From Blattamonas nauphoetae (lineage: Eukaryota > Preaxostyla > Oxymonadida), in NCBI GenBank assembly GCA_033064195.1, contig JARBJD010000015.1:310001-374000 (forward strand): a stretch of 64,000 bases of DNA. The letters are read 5' to 3'. Below the pieces are notes generated by a model. It saw only the letters and a program-made list of their open reading frames with translations. It did no database searches and was not told where the DNA came from. Positions within the stretch are counted from its first letter, which is position 1. Every line of letters begins with the position of its first letter. A program made the position numbers and the translations under genes. Positions 42,601 to 53,229 of the stretch are shown one piece after another.

Positions 42601-43217
42601 GGAGAAAAACAACATCTTGCCGAATTGAACGTACCACTCCCCCAAAAACATCAATCGGTCTTGTGGGGACGAGTTGAGAAGAATGAGATCGCCAGAAGCC
42701 ACGAAATGGTCGACGAGGGCATTCATGATGTGTGAGAAGACAATATTATGTTTTTCTGGATCAAGTGGGAGAATCAATCGGTTTTGCTGTTCGAGAGTTC
42801 TATGGATACGCAGAAAGAACCGGCAGAGCGTGGAGATGTCGGAAGGAAGTGAACCTGCGATTGGTGATTCCAGGTGTGGAGATTGAGGTGCTGAGCAGGT
42901 GAATGAATTTGGAAAATTTGAAAACCGATCAAAACTGTGGAGGAAGCGTCGATCCGGACGTCATTCAGGGACAGAGGCGGTGTAGAGGGATGGTCATTTC
43001 TGAAAAGTTCTGCTCCGATCACTGCTTCAACAAACCATTCCATCAATCTCTGCAGGAAGGAATAAAAAGGTGAAGATCAACACACTGTCCAGGAAAGATG
43101 ATCATCGCTCCGTTCCAACCGGAAGAAAAGTGATTCGAGAGATTCTGTCCAAATATCCTGAGACAGTGCATTATTGGCTATTTCGCTGTCGTCAAACTCT
43201 TTGCACGCACATGACAT
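39696..43217 (-). pseudogene. Unidentified four-exon gene (912 aa when whole) interrupted by a 670-bp TIR element
   Basis: Exons: 43217-43086, 43049-42926, 42890-42346, and a long fourth exon from 42311 to 39696. Introns are 36 nt (43050-43085), 35 nt (42891-42925) and 34 nt (42312-42345), all GT-AG with T-rich ends (CTGCAG, GCTCAG, CTTCAG) and all phase-consistent. The fourth exon is split at FDET by the insertion at 41178-41847; ignoring it and one 8-bp duplication restores a single frame (456 + 1482 nt). The start MSCACKEFDD has no signal peptide. The protein is helical and hydrophobic, without membrane spans or a recognised domain (WYVQFGKMLFFSNPFVPHN, HWEKVALVQLWGRWFF). The insertion brings stop codons, so this allele is probably non-functional unless the element is spliced out. 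Confidence 0.7.
41178..41847. mobile_element. 670-bp non-autonomous TIR element in an exon
   Basis: A 43-bp perfect inverted repeat (GGCATGTATGTACCCTGTAG at 41178, mirrored at 41805-41847). It is flanked by GTTTCGTC on both sides (41170-41177 and 41848-41855), an 8-bp duplication; a 9-bp reading is possible because of a shared C. Inside the right arm are further CAACCTAC(A/G)G(G/T)GTCC repeats. There is no coding sequence. The size of the duplication fits MULE or hAT elements; a MULE transposase remnant lies 1.5 kb away. The perfect TIR suggests a recent insertion. Confidence 0.85.
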
Positions 43218-44400
43218 AAATGATGAAAGAGAGATTGATGAATGCCAAACGAGTTCTTTGCTCTCTGCCCGGATGAATGACGAGTCACGAACAGGGTTCG
43301 AAACCTGCCTCGTGCGGTCTTTTTCCCAGTGGTCTCACGATGTGACCGCACGAGGCCACTATATTCTCACGATGCCCACACGATGATCTTCTGAGTTCGT
43401 GTACACAGAAGATCCTAATCGTCACAAAACACTCCTTGATGATTATAAGCCTTCTTTTCATTCCTCATTTCACTATTCCATTGTTTCAATGTTCGTTTTC
43501 GAGGTTTAACTTCTCTCGTTATGGGCAGAATCCAAGATCGCGATGTGAAGTGTAATTCGATTGTTCGAATTGACAAAACACTCACTTACATCTCATCTCA
43601 ACCGATTCCTGTTCAGAGAGTCCGGCAGACTGCGCATTCTTGGCAATATTCCATCAATCGCAATTCATGTCTGTTCTCACCACTATCACCGAAATCAATC
43701 AACATCAATTGAATGGATGAACTCCTTTTCAACCGTCTTGGTACTTTTCAAAGTATAGTGACGTCTCTCTCATTCATCTCATCATGTTTTTTAACACCAA
43801 TCCAGTTTGTCGAACTAATCATCAATTCCTGTCGATATTTCAAAATCACACTCTTAAAGACTTTGAACTGTCTACTTTTTCATCTTTTCGTGATCTCTGA
43901 TTAGATACTTGAAAAAGAAGCATCTCAGAAAAAATGTCCTTTTTCCTCACAGTATCTTCTTTTTTCGAGAAATCCCCACTCTTACCACTTCCAAACAGAT
44001 TGTCGCCTGGAAAAATGTCGTTCAAAAGAGAATTAAAAGGTGACATGTTCACGATACCCTTTTCGAACCCTGGTCACGAATGAACTCAATTGAGGCGATT
44101 CTTGGAGGAAAATGAGACAGATCGAGTCTAGAAGTGCTGTGAAGATGAGCCGAATGAACAAGAGTGTGATTCGTAGAGAAGAGAGTCTTCCCAGATGAGA
44201 AGAAGAACAAAGTTGGGTTTGATCTGGAAATGTCTCAGAAACATTTGATCAGATCACAGAATCTGTTGGACAGTTACATTTCACAGTACAAACAGTACTA
44301 GGTTGAGATAGAAGTGTCATATCTTCCATTTAGACGAAAAAATCGTGAGATAATTCTGTGAAACTCCAAATGTCGAAAATGGGAAAGAATTGGAGTAAAA
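43218..44400. other. 1.2 kb intergenic segment with a structured hairpin
   Basis: Between the interrupted gene and the tandem array. It holds the 43.27-43.38 kb hairpin described separately. Short frames (43521-43712, 43713-43904) show nothing recognisable. Confidence 0.3.
43283..43375. ncRNA. Possible structured RNA or tRNA-like relic
   Basis: A 13-bp inverted repeat (GCCTCGTGCGGTC and GACCGCACGAGGC) encloses about 30 bp. It is preceded by a B-box-like GGGTTCGAAACC with TCTTTTT after it on the plus strand, and followed by GGCCACTATATTCTCACGATG, whose complement resembles a tRNA A-box (TATAGTGG). The tRNA cloverleaf does not close: the T-stem mismatches and no acceptor partner was found. It is either a relic or a non-tRNA hairpin. 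Confidence 0.25.
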
Positions 44401-44805
44401 TACATCAAAAACTATCCACCACACGAAGGCTAAACATCAACGAATGATGAATTGGGAATAGAAAACTCGTGGTTTCGAGTGGTGGCGATGAACGACAATT
44501 CTTCGTCACGAATGAACAAGTTTGTGCAAAAAAGACCCAAATCCTGTTTGTTGGCTGTTTGGGAGAGAATGAGAGAAAATGACGATGATGAGATGACACA
44601 AACGGAGAGGGAGATGGAGAAAGACCAAAGCACAGAAAGAGTGAATGGAACGAAAAATTAATGGCATAAACAAACAACACACACCCCAAAGAAACTGTGG
44701 GTGGCTGTGGAATATCGGGAACGTGGGGCCCATCCCATTTCGACGAGATAAACGAGATTTGTTTAGGAGATGGTCCAAAAGTCGAGATTGCGAAAGAAAA
44801 TCTCG

Positions 44806-44916
44806 TCACAATGCATCGTTCGGGGACACCAGGAATTGTTCGGAGAGAGGACGGTTGACGAAGTGACAGTCAAAGACAGCCGCGTTGACAACGACGAACC
44901 CAAATGAACAAACCAT
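44806..44916 (-). CDS. 36-codon conserved small ORF, unit 1
   Basis: ATG at 44916 to TGA, 136 bp past the main gene's stop. It reads MVCSFGFVVVNAAVFDCHFV and ends SPNDAL. Length, start and stop are shared with seven other units. Coding status unproven. Confidence 0.35.
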   Translation of the reverse strand: MVCSFGFVVVNAAVFDCHFVNRPLSEQFLVSPNDAL

Positions 44917-45051
44917 TTCTGGACGATTGGAGGCGATCCCAGAATCTGTTCGTCGGCACCAGCAATCAAAGCATTCCCAACATCCGAGGAGAGTCCGCAG
45001 AAATCATTGTGGAGTCATTCGAGAGATGGATTCGATTCGTCATTTGAGATC

Positions 45052-46128
45052 TCAATCTTCAGTGAATTCCACATTCACTCCCAGGAATATCGAAATTGAA
45101 TGACTTATCTCAACAATGCTGAAGCCAATATTTGTGTTCTCCTCGAGAATCAAAAGCCCGTCGAGAGTGTCTTCGAAGCCTTCCGAAATCAGAGTTCGAA
45201 TCATCCGTTTCCCAGATTGGACCACTTTTGGACCATCTGTCTTCCATTCTCTCAGCATATAGTTGATTTTGGTGAGAACACGCCCCTTGATGAAATCATC
45301 TTCGACGAAGGAGAGACATCTTGAGAATGCCATCACAATCGGAGATGCCAGAACAAACTCCAATGTTGGACGATGAAATGGGCTTATGTCAATGAATCTG
45401 ACCAATAGAAACATGAAGGAGTCCAGTAAGTCTTCATCGAGGACGTGCCGATTTGAAATCAGAAATGTCACGAATTGTGACGACGGGATCACGACATTCC
45501 GAAAGATCATTTCACGACGGTTGGATTTCTCAACGGCTGCAGTGATGCCAAGAGCAGCGAGAAATGATGGAGATGCGAGATAAACGCATCTGTCGATGAT
45601 CCAGACGAGATGTCGGAATATCTCTTCATTTCCAGAAATTGGCAGCATGTGAGGTTGAACAGTCGCTAACACTTTGGTGACGAGACCAGACTTCACGAGA
45701 GATCTGAAGGCTGTTGTTGATGACTCCGTTGTTCTGAAGAGGAATGACAACGCTGTAGTAACCACAGTCGAGTGGGGAGATGACAAGAGAGTTAGAATGC
45801 TCTCAAAGAAGCCAGAATACGATCCTGCTGAAGAGGGAACGAGGTCAGTGACAAGTTGATTAGCTTCATCTTCGTCACCCCACTCCGGCTCGAGGTTTTC
45901 CAAAAACTGGGCAGCTCTGTCTTGAAGTGCTTCGTCAAACGGATATTCAGCTTTCACGAGGGCAACAAGTGAGTTGTAAACTGTTGATTTCTCATTAAAT
46001 GACAATTCAGAATTGGGATTGAAATTGAGGAATGGTTCTTGCAATGTGTGGACACTCGAACGTGGATCGGGTAAGCGATTCAGACAGGAATCATTGGTGC
46101 TGTTCAAAGCAGAAGATTCTTCTTCCAT
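45052..46128 (-). CDS. Tandem alpha-helical family protein, copy 1 (358 aa)
   Basis: ATG at 46128, stop at 45052. A variable N-terminus with the EPFLNFNPNSELSF box leads into the family core: LVALVKAEYPFDEALQ (about residue 55), TDLVPSSAGSYSGFFESI (about 90), LSSPHSTVVTTALSFL, REMIFRNVVIPSSQFVTFLI, DISPFHRPTLEFVLASPIVM and GFEDTLDGLL. The pattern of amphipathic helices resembles ARM/HEAT-like repeats, but no named family is recognised and there is no signal or membrane span. It is a lineage-specific expanded family, probably cytosolic; function unknown. Confidence 0.75.
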   Translation of the reverse strand: MEEESSALNSTNDSCLNRLPDPRSSVHTLQEPFLNFNPNSELSFNEKSTVYNSLVALVKAEYPFDEALQDRAAQFLENLEPEWGDEDEANQLVTDLVPSSAGSYSGFFESILTLLSSPHSTVVTTALSFLFRTTESSTTAFRSLVKSGLVTKVLATVQPHMLPISGNEEIFRHLVWIIDRCVYLASPSFLAALGITAAVEKSNRREMIFRNVVIPSSQFVTFLISNRHVLDEDLLDSFMFLLVRFIDISPFHRPTLEFVLASPIVMAFSRCLSFVEDDFIKGRVLTKINYMLREWKTDGPKVVQSGKRMIRTLISEGFEDTLDGLLILEENTNIGFSIVEISHSISIFLGVNVEFTED

Positions 46129-46909
46129 TCAAATCGAAGGAGGATCGTCCCATTGTGCGCTTTACCCAGACTCTCAACAAACATTTGCACAATCCACGAA
46201 TTACTCGAAGAAATGTAATCAAGGTGAAGAGAAGAATGAGATGAATCAATTTAAACAAAGATAATGAGCCTGTTTGGATTGCTGCACTTTCGTCGAGAAT
46301 ATCTCAGTCGATGTCCGCGTGTCCACAATGTTCACTTTCCAACAGCAAGCAACAAAGCAGATGCGGCCACCCATTTGGAAATGTGGATGGTGGAGACTGA
46401 AGGGTGTGATGGACGGATGAATAGAGGCAACGATTCGCACCCATTTCGAAGACATCAGAACAGCATGTGTGTTCGGAAATGACGTGTTGAAACAGTGGGA
46501 TGGGAGTTGTGATTCATTTGATGTCGATATCGTTCAGTTCAGCAGATGAGTCCGTGTTCAGAAATATCTGAAATCAAGTCATGGAAACAGAGTTAGGTTA
46601 GAATAAATCAACAATTGTCCACCCACGAAGGCTAATCATCAAGAAACGACTGGATGGGAATGACAAATTCGGAATTTCGTCAGGTGGCGATGAACGACAA
46701 TTCTTCGTCACGAATGAACAAGTTTGTGCAAAAAAGACCCAAATCCTGTTTGTTGGCTGTTTGTGAGAGAATGAGAGAAAATGACGATCATGAGATGACA
46801 CAAACGGAGAGGGAGATGGAGATAGATCAAAAAATAGCAATCGACGATGGCACAAGCACAAGAAGAACAAAAATGCAGAACACACCTCAAACAAATCGGA
46901 GGTGGCTGT
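46129..46909. other. Spacer between units 1 and 2
   Basis: Upstream part and G/A-rich block of the unit spacer, no gene. The minus strand opposite keeps short frames similar to those before other copies (FCCWK-like), but these are not open throughout. Confidence 0.4.
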
Positions 46910-47006
46910 AGATTGGATGAAATGTCGAGTGCATCCCATTTCGACGAGATAAACGAGAAGTGTTTCAGAGTTGGTCCAAAAGTCGAGATTGGGATAGATA
47001 ATCAGG

Positions 47007-47117
47007 TCACAATGCATCGTTCAGGGACGCAAGGAATTGTGTGGAGAGAGGACGGTGGACGATGTGACAGTCAAAGACAGCCGCGTTGAGAACGACCAAC
47101 CCAAAAGAGCAAACCAT
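47007..47117 (-). CDS. 36-codon conserved small ORF, unit 2
   Basis: Reads MVCSFGLVVLNAAVFDCHIV and then HRPLSTQFLASLNDAL. It begins 137 bp past the stop of copy 2. Confidence 0.35.
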   Translation of the reverse strand: MVCSFGLVVLNAAVFDCHIVHRPLSTQFLASLNDAL

Positions 47118-47253
47118 TTCTGGACGATTGGAGGCGATCCCAGAATCTGTTCGTCCGCACCAGCAATCAGAGCATTCCCAATATCCGAGGAGAGTTTGCA
47201 GAATTCATTATGGAGTCATTCGAGAGGGGGGGTTCGATGTGTCATTTGCGAAA

Positions 47254-49444
47254 TCATTCTTCAGCATCATCAACATTCGATCCCAGAAATTTCGAGATGA
47301 AGCGACAATTGTCAACAAGATTCCTCCCATAACGCCCGTCCTTCTTTCTGATCATCTGTTCGAGTGCATCTTCGAAGCCTTCCGAAAACAGAGTTTGAAT
47401 CATCCGTTTTGCTGATTGGTCCACTTTTGGACCGTGTTTCTTCCATTCCATCAGCGAAGAATGGATGTTGTTGAGAATTATCAAGAGACACTTCTCATCT
47501 TCCATGAACGATAGACAACTTGAGAATGTCATCGCAATCGGAGATGCGAGAACATATTCCAATGTTGGATGATGATACGGGCAGATTCGAAGGAGTGTGG
47601 TCAACATCCACACGAACGACTCGAGTAAATCCCCACTGAACACGTGCCGATTTGAGATCAGAAATGTCACAAGTTCAGACGATGGAAGCACGACATTCTG
47701 AAAGATCAGTTCACGATGGATGGATTGCTTGCCAGCAGTAGTGATGTCAATAGTCCGGGGATCTGAGGGAAGTGCAAGTCTGATGCAATGTTCAATGAGG
47801 CAGAGGAGATGGTCAAATATCTCTTCATTTCCAGCCATTGGCAGAGTGTGAGGTTGAAGAGTCGCTAACATTTGGGTGACGAGATCAGACTCCGCTAGAA
47901 GACATCGAATATCTTCTGGTGAATACTGAATGGCGCAGCGTCCGAACCACAACGTTGCCTTAACCACAGTCGAGTGGTGAGATGACAGCAGAGTTGAAAT
48001 GCTCTCAATTAAACCAGAAGGCGATCCGTCTGAAGAGGGAACGAGGTCAGTCACGAGTTTTGGAGCATAATCCAGGTTTCCCCATCTCGACGCGAGGCCA
48101 CTCAGAAATAGGTGTGCTGTGCCTTGAAGAGCATTGCCAAAATGATATTCCACTTTCACAAGAGCAACAAGGGAGTTGTAAAGTGTTGATTTGTCCTCGA
48201 ACGACAGTTGAGTAATTATATGTCCAACTGTACTATGCAGTCTCACCCACTTCACTGCAACCATTGAGCATAAAAAACAATAAACCGAGAATAAAACTTG
48301 TATATATGTCTTCTGTGAGAAGAAAAGTGAAATATGGAATCTACTTGATCCAGACGATTCTTCCCAACTCAGCTCGAATGACTGTTAATCATGACTTTGT
48401 ATGAAGTATCATTCCATTATCTTACAATTCCAGACAACTTTTACTACAATGAAACCATGATTGGCTGTATTTCACCATCAAGTCTCAAGTGAGATCATTG
48501 TTGTCATTAGGACTTGAAACTCTCGTTTCAAGCGCGAACAACGGAGTACGAGTGGGAAAGAGCATCGAACATCAGTCAAACACAACCTTTAAAACCTGAT
48601 TAGGTTTTATGGACATGAATTCCAAGAGTTTCCTCGAATCATGAACACTCTTGATTCAATAGTCACGATTTATCTTTCTATTTTCAATAATCTCCTGAAA
48701 GGCACAAGATGGATAACACAATTTCTCCGACTTAGTCCAGTTGGTTTGAAATCAAAGTCATCAGACGGCTGGACCAATTGCATTCTCTACATCTTTATCG
48801 AACAGAAACACACATTTTCAGACATGTCAGTGTATCAATGTTTGCATCATTCCGTTTCATCTCGCCAGAAGCACAATTCAAACCGGAATTGATGACTCAA
48901 CATGTTTGATCTGTACATTTTCTTCATTCATATCGATTCGAAGGTGATATATCTGATGCCTATTGGACATCAATATCATCTCCAACCGAACCGAAAGTAT
49001 TTAGTTCTGTCGTCAAGTTAGAATCGAAGAACAGGGACAGAAAGACACATCGTTCATTACCACCAAATTTCACGAAACAAACAGCTCGGAAAAGACGTTG
49101 ATGTCGCAGAAGAAGCATGTAAAGTACTTGATCAATGAATGAAGACCCTACAAGTCTAATTGACAGTAAAAATGGAGAAACAGTGAAAGGATCCATCTTA
49201 GGTTTTCTTCTCACAGAAGACATATATACAAGTTTTATTCTCGGTTTATTGTTTTTTATGCTCAATGGTTGCAGTGAAGTGGGTGAGACTGCATAGTACA
49301 GTTGGACATATACTTACTCAGTTTGCAGTTCGAATCGTAATTCAGGAATGCTTCAGGATCTGTTTTGACACCCGAGTGTGTTGTGGGTGGGTTATTCAAA
49401 CAGGCATCAATCGATGAGTTCGGAGAAATTGGTTGGTCCTCCAT
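47254..49444 (-). pseudogene. Tandem family copy 2, split by a 1110-bp TIR element
   Basis: The ATG at 49444 starts MEDQPISPNSSIDACLNN and runs to NYDSNCKLS at the element edge (49320). The rest of the gene resumes at 48205 with LSFEDKSTLYNSLVALVKVE and ends at 47254. Without the element and one AGTT duplication, the frame is continuous (125 + 952 nt, 358 aa). The middle third is almost identical to copy 7 (DHLLCLIEHCIRLALPSDPR). Each half is otherwise intact, so the loss is recent. Confidence 0.8.
48210..49319. mobile_element. 1110-bp TIR element with 117-bp inverted repeats
   Basis: The arms 48210-48326 and 49203-49319 are inverted copies with one or two mismatches (GAGTAA at the tip, TATATGTCCAACTG next). 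The flanks are AGTT at 48206-48209 and 49320-49323. Comparison with copy 7 confirms an empty site without the duplicate. The interior has no gene. Long TIRs plus a 4-bp duplication do not point to one superfamily. A recent insertion. Confidence 0.85.
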
Positions 49445-50330
49445 TGATTTGACAATTTGATCATCCCACCGCGAGTCTTTTCGCAATGATGTTGGGTAAA
49501 ATAGACACAATTCACAAATTTCAAAGTCGACTGTATTTACAATAAAGAGAAGAATGAGATGAATCATCATTTACAACGACAATCTCCCTGTCTGGCATGT
49601 TGAACATTCAGCGAGAGTTTCTCTGTCCATGTCAGCGTGTCCATAATGTTCTCCCTCCAACAGCAAACAACAAAGCAGGTGAAGTCAGATCCTTCAAAAT
49701 GTGGATGAGAGATACTTCTGAGTCTGGATTGACGGATGAAGAGAGGCGGCGATTGGCGCCCATTTCGATGACATCAGAACAACATGTGTGTTCGGAAATG
49801 GCATGTTGAAACAATGGGATGGGTGTTGTGACTCGTTTAAGGGTGATATCGTTCAGTTCAGTGAAAAAATGGTTCGTGTTCAGACTGGCCAGAAAACTCG
49901 TCATAAGAACAGAGGCAGTGCATAATAAATCAACTGATGGCCATCCCACGAAGGCTAAGCATCAATTTATGATGGAACGAGAACGACAACCTCGTGGTTT
50001 CGTCAGGTGGCGAAGGATGACGTTTCTTCGTCACGAATGAACAAGTTTGTGCAATAAAAACCCAAATTCTGTTTGTTGGCTGTTTGCGAGAGAATGAGAG
50101 AAAAGGAGGATGAAGAGACGAGACCAAAGGAGAGGTTGATGGAGAAAGACCAAAACAACCAGCAATCGATGATGGCACAAGCACAGGAAGAACAAAAATG
50201 CAGAACACACCTCAAACAGATCGTGGGTGGCCATGGGAGGACGGGAGTGTGGGGTACAGCTCATTTGGAGGAGATAAACTCGATTTGGTTTGGAGATGAT
50301 CGAAAGTCCAGATTGGGAAAGATAATCTGG

Positions 50331-50441
50331 TCACAATGCTTCGTTCAGGGACGCCAGGAATTGGTTGGAGAGAGGATGGTTGACGATGTGACAGTCAAAG
50401 ACAGCCGCGCTGAGAACGACGAACCCAAATGAGCAAACCAT
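50331..50441 (-). CDS. 36-codon conserved small ORF, unit 3
   Basis: Reads MVCSFGFVVLSAAVFDCHIV and then NHPLSNQFLASLNEAL. 136 bp past the stop of copy 3. Confidence 0.35.
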   Translation of the reverse strand: MVCSFGFVVLSAAVFDCHIVNHPLSNQFLASLNEAL

Positions 50442-50576
50442 TTCTGGACGATTGGAGGCGATCCCAGAATCTGTTCAACTGCACCAGCAATCACAGCATT
50501 CCCAACATCCGAGGAGAGTCCGCAGAAACGAGTTGGAGTCATTCGAGAGGGGGGGTTCGATGTGTCATTTGCGAAA

Positions 50577-51602
50577 TCATTCTTCAGCATCATCAACATT
50601 CGATCCCAGAAATTGCGAGAAGAAAGAACACTTAACGACAATATACCTGCCAAATATGCTGTGTCTGTGTTTCAGCATCTGTTCGAGTGTGTCTTCGAAG
50701 CCATCCGAAATCAGCGCTTGCATCATCCGTTTCCCAGATTGGACCACTTCTGGGCCGTGGTTCCTCCATTCTTCGAGCGATTGACTGAAGGTTTTCGTTG
50801 CATCAAAGAGACAGAAATCATCTTCGACGAACGAGAGACATCTTGAGAATGTTCGCACGATTGGAGATGCGAGAATGAATTCCGATATTGGACGATGGAA
50901 TGGACTGATATCAAGGAGGTTTGCCATAAGAGATATGAAAGACTTGAACAAGTCTCCTTTGAGCATGTTCCGATTGGAGATCAGAAATGCCATTAATTGA
51001 GACGATGGGAGGACGACCTTCTCAAAGATCATTTCACGATGGTTGAATGCGTCGGCTACAGTGGTGTCAATGTCGATGAGTGAGGTTGGAGATGCGAGTG
51101 ACACAAAGTGTTCGAAGAGATGGATAAGAGTGACAAATATCTCTTCATTTCCTACAACTGGCAGTGTGTGAGGTTGAATAGTCGCTAACACTTTGCTGAC
51201 GAGATCTGATTTTACGAGACGAGATCGAATTTCTTTTGAGGAAGCAAATGTGGTTTTCTGGAGAAACGACAACGCTGAAGCAGCCACAGTCGAGTGGGGA
51301 GATGACACCAGAGTCAGAATGCTATCTATAAAGCCAGAAGGTGACCCTGCCGAAGAGGGAACGAGGTCAGTGATGAGTTTGTGCGCCAGCTTTTGATCTC
51401 CCTTTGGTCCAAGGTTCTTCAGAAATCTGACTGCTCTGTCAAGAAGGGCATCGTTAAAAGGATATTCAGCTTTCACGAGGGCAACAAGTGAGTTATAAAT
51501 TGATGATTTATTCGTGAACAACAATTTAGAGTTTTCATCGAAATTGAGAAATGGCTCATGCAATTCGTCCATGGGTGAATGTGAGTCTCGGGGACTATTC
51601 AA
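50577..51602 (-). CDS. Tandem family copy 3, usual start codon lost
   Basis: The core is intact (LVALVKAEYPFNDALLDR, TDLVPSSAGSPSGFIDSI, NHREMIFEKVVLPSSQLMAF, SDGFEDTLEQML, ending QFLGSNVDDAEE). At the site where the other copies start (51645-51647) the codon is ATA, in the context HFSIGKE versus HVSMGNQ in copy 4. Upstream is closed by a stop. The next in-frame ATG is at 51572 (MDELHEPFLNF), which would drop about 25 variable residues and keep the core. Either a shortened protein or an early pseudogene. Confidence 0.65.
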   Translation of the reverse strand: MNSPRDSHSPMDELHEPFLNFDENSKLLFTNKSSIYNSLVALVKAEYPFNDALLDRAVRFLKNLGPKGDQKLAHKLITDLVPSSAGSPSGFIDSILTLVSSPHSTVAASALSFLQKTTFASSKEIRSRLVKSDLVSKVLATIQPHTLPVVGNEEIFVTLIHLFEHFVSLASPTSLIDIDTTVADAFNHREMIFEKVVLPSSQLMAFLISNRNMLKGDLFKSFISLMANLLDISPFHRPISEFILASPIVRTFSRCLSFVEDDFCLFDATKTFSQSLEEWRNHGPEVVQSGKRMMQALISDGFEDTLEQMLKHRHSIFGRYIVVKCSFFSQFLGSNVDDAEE

Positions 51603-51963
51603 ACAGGTTTCTCTATGTTTGTTTGAAGGGGAAATTTCTTTTCCTATCGAAAAGTGAGTTAGATCATCCCATTAGTCATCAATCGCTCATTCTCGACAAA
51701 GGACACACACAACCAACGAATTGCTCATAGAAATTCAATAAAGATTATGATCAAAACAAAATCATTCATCATTGATGTCGAGAATGATGATAATCAGCAT
51801 CCAGAGATGTGGTTAGCTTGGAATGGAGGGTTGATCATGGTTTTTCTCAGCTCGTCTTAGGGAGTATTCACAACAAAACCATCTCCAACGATCAGTATTG
51901 CTGAGATGGAAAAGAAATTAATGAAAAGACATCCTAGGAGCTTCCACAGACTTGAATGGGGAG
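51603..51963. other. Spacer of unit 4 lacking the conserved block
   Basis: The 360 bp between copy 4's stop and copy 3's lost start has no small ORF and no block like the other units; an AT-rich remnant only. Confidence 0.5.
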
Positions 51964-53085
51964 TCATCTAAGATAGCTTGTTGTCACGATTAGTGAGCGC
52001 TTGTTGATATCGCCACGTTTTGCATTCGCTCCCAGCCATCGCGAGAGTTGCTTACACTCTCTGACAAGACTAGAGCAATAAAGTCCGACCTTGTCGTACT
52101 TCAACTTCTGTTCGAGTGTGTCTTCGTAGCCTTCTGAAAACAGAGCTCGCATCATCCGCTTTTTGGATTTGGCGTGAGAATGGCGGTCATACTTCCATTC
52201 TTGAAGCGATCTTTTGATGAAATAGAGGGAATCACTGAGAGCCAGATCAACTTCGATAAACGAAAGACAACTTGTGACTGCGATCACAATCGGAGATGCG
52301 ACAACATACTCCAATGTTGGAGGATGAAAAGGGCCGACTCGAATGTGTGTTGCCAATAGATGCATGAAGGAGACCAATAAATCTCTATAGAGGACGTATC
52401 GATTTGAGATCAGAAATGTCACAAATTGGGATGATGGGAGCACGACCTTCTGAAAGATCATTTCACGATGGTTGGATAGGTAGTCAGGAGCTGTTAAATC
52501 ATATTGACTGACGAATCGTTGAGATGTGAGGCAGACGAATTGGTCGATGATTTTTACGAGATTGTTCATCATCGGTTCATTTCCTGCGATTGGAATTGCG
52601 TGAGGTTGAACAGACGTGAGGAGATTGCAAATTAGATCTGACTGAATGAGATGAAATGTTACGTATTCTACTGAATAATGTGTCACTTCGAAAAGGAACA
52701 AGATCGCTGCAGCAACGACAGTCGAGTGGGGAGATGACAACAGAGTCACAATACTATCAACAAAGCCAGAAGGTGACCCTGCCGAAGAGGGAACGAGATC
52801 GAACACGAGTTCATGGATCCTATCTTTTAGTCTGTACCGCTCCGGCTCGAGGTATTTCAAGAAATTGACTGCTTTGTCTTGAAGTGCTTTGTCAAAAGGA
52901 TATTCAGCTTTCACGAGGGCAACAAGTGAGTTATAAATTGATGATTTCTTTTCAAATGACAATTCAGAGTTCACGTCGAAATTGAGGAATGGTTCTTGCA
53001 ATGTGTCGATGCTCAAACGTGGATCGGGGAAGTGATTCGAAGAGGCTCCAGAAGATGTTTTCGAACGAGATGGTTGGTTTCCCAT
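51964..53085 (-). CDS. Tandem family copy 4 (373 aa)
   Basis: ATG at 53085 (MGNQPSRSKTSSGASSNH), chosen because it aligns with the starts of copies 1, 5 and 7; the frame stays open further upstream without similarity. The core is intact (DLVPSSAGSPSGFVDSIVTL, NHREMIFQKVVLPSSQFVTF). The C-terminus is divergent and longer (KRGDINKRSLIV), consistent with the loss of the usual 3' flank in this unit. Confidence 0.75.
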   Translation of the reverse strand: MGNQPSRSKTSSGASSNHFPDPRLSIDTLQEPFLNFDVNSELSFEKKSSIYNSLVALVKAEYPFDKALQDKAVNFLKYLEPERYRLKDRIHELVFDLVPSSAGSPSGFVDSIVTLLSSPHSTVVAAAILFLFEVTHYSVEYVTFHLIQSDLICNLLTSVQPHAIPIAGNEPMMNNLVKIIDQFVCLTSQRFVSQYDLTAPDYLSNHREMIFQKVVLPSSQFVTFLISNRYVLYRDLLVSFMHLLATHIRVGPFHPPTLEYVVASPIVIAVTSCLSFIEVDLALSDSLYFIKRSLQEWKYDRHSHAKSKKRMMRALFSEGYEDTLEQKLKYDKVGLYCSSLVRECKQLSRWLGANAKRGDINKRSLIVTTSYLR

Positions 53086-53229
53086 TGAAACGTGAGTTAG
53101 ATCACCCCATTGTTCACGCCAAGAAACGAAAAGTTGAGAAATGACAACAGGATGAAATGAGAATAGCCAAAAAAGTTTAGCGAAATACGAAAAGTCTCCA
53201 CAACACATAATCTGTGAAGTGAAACCGTA

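Noticed and set aside
44763-44969. Minus-strand frame reading ILGSPPIVQKWF.. in the spacer block as a conserved protein
   Set aside because: In most units this frame is closed by TGA (from the CCCTGAACG variant), unlike the neighbouring 36-codon frame.
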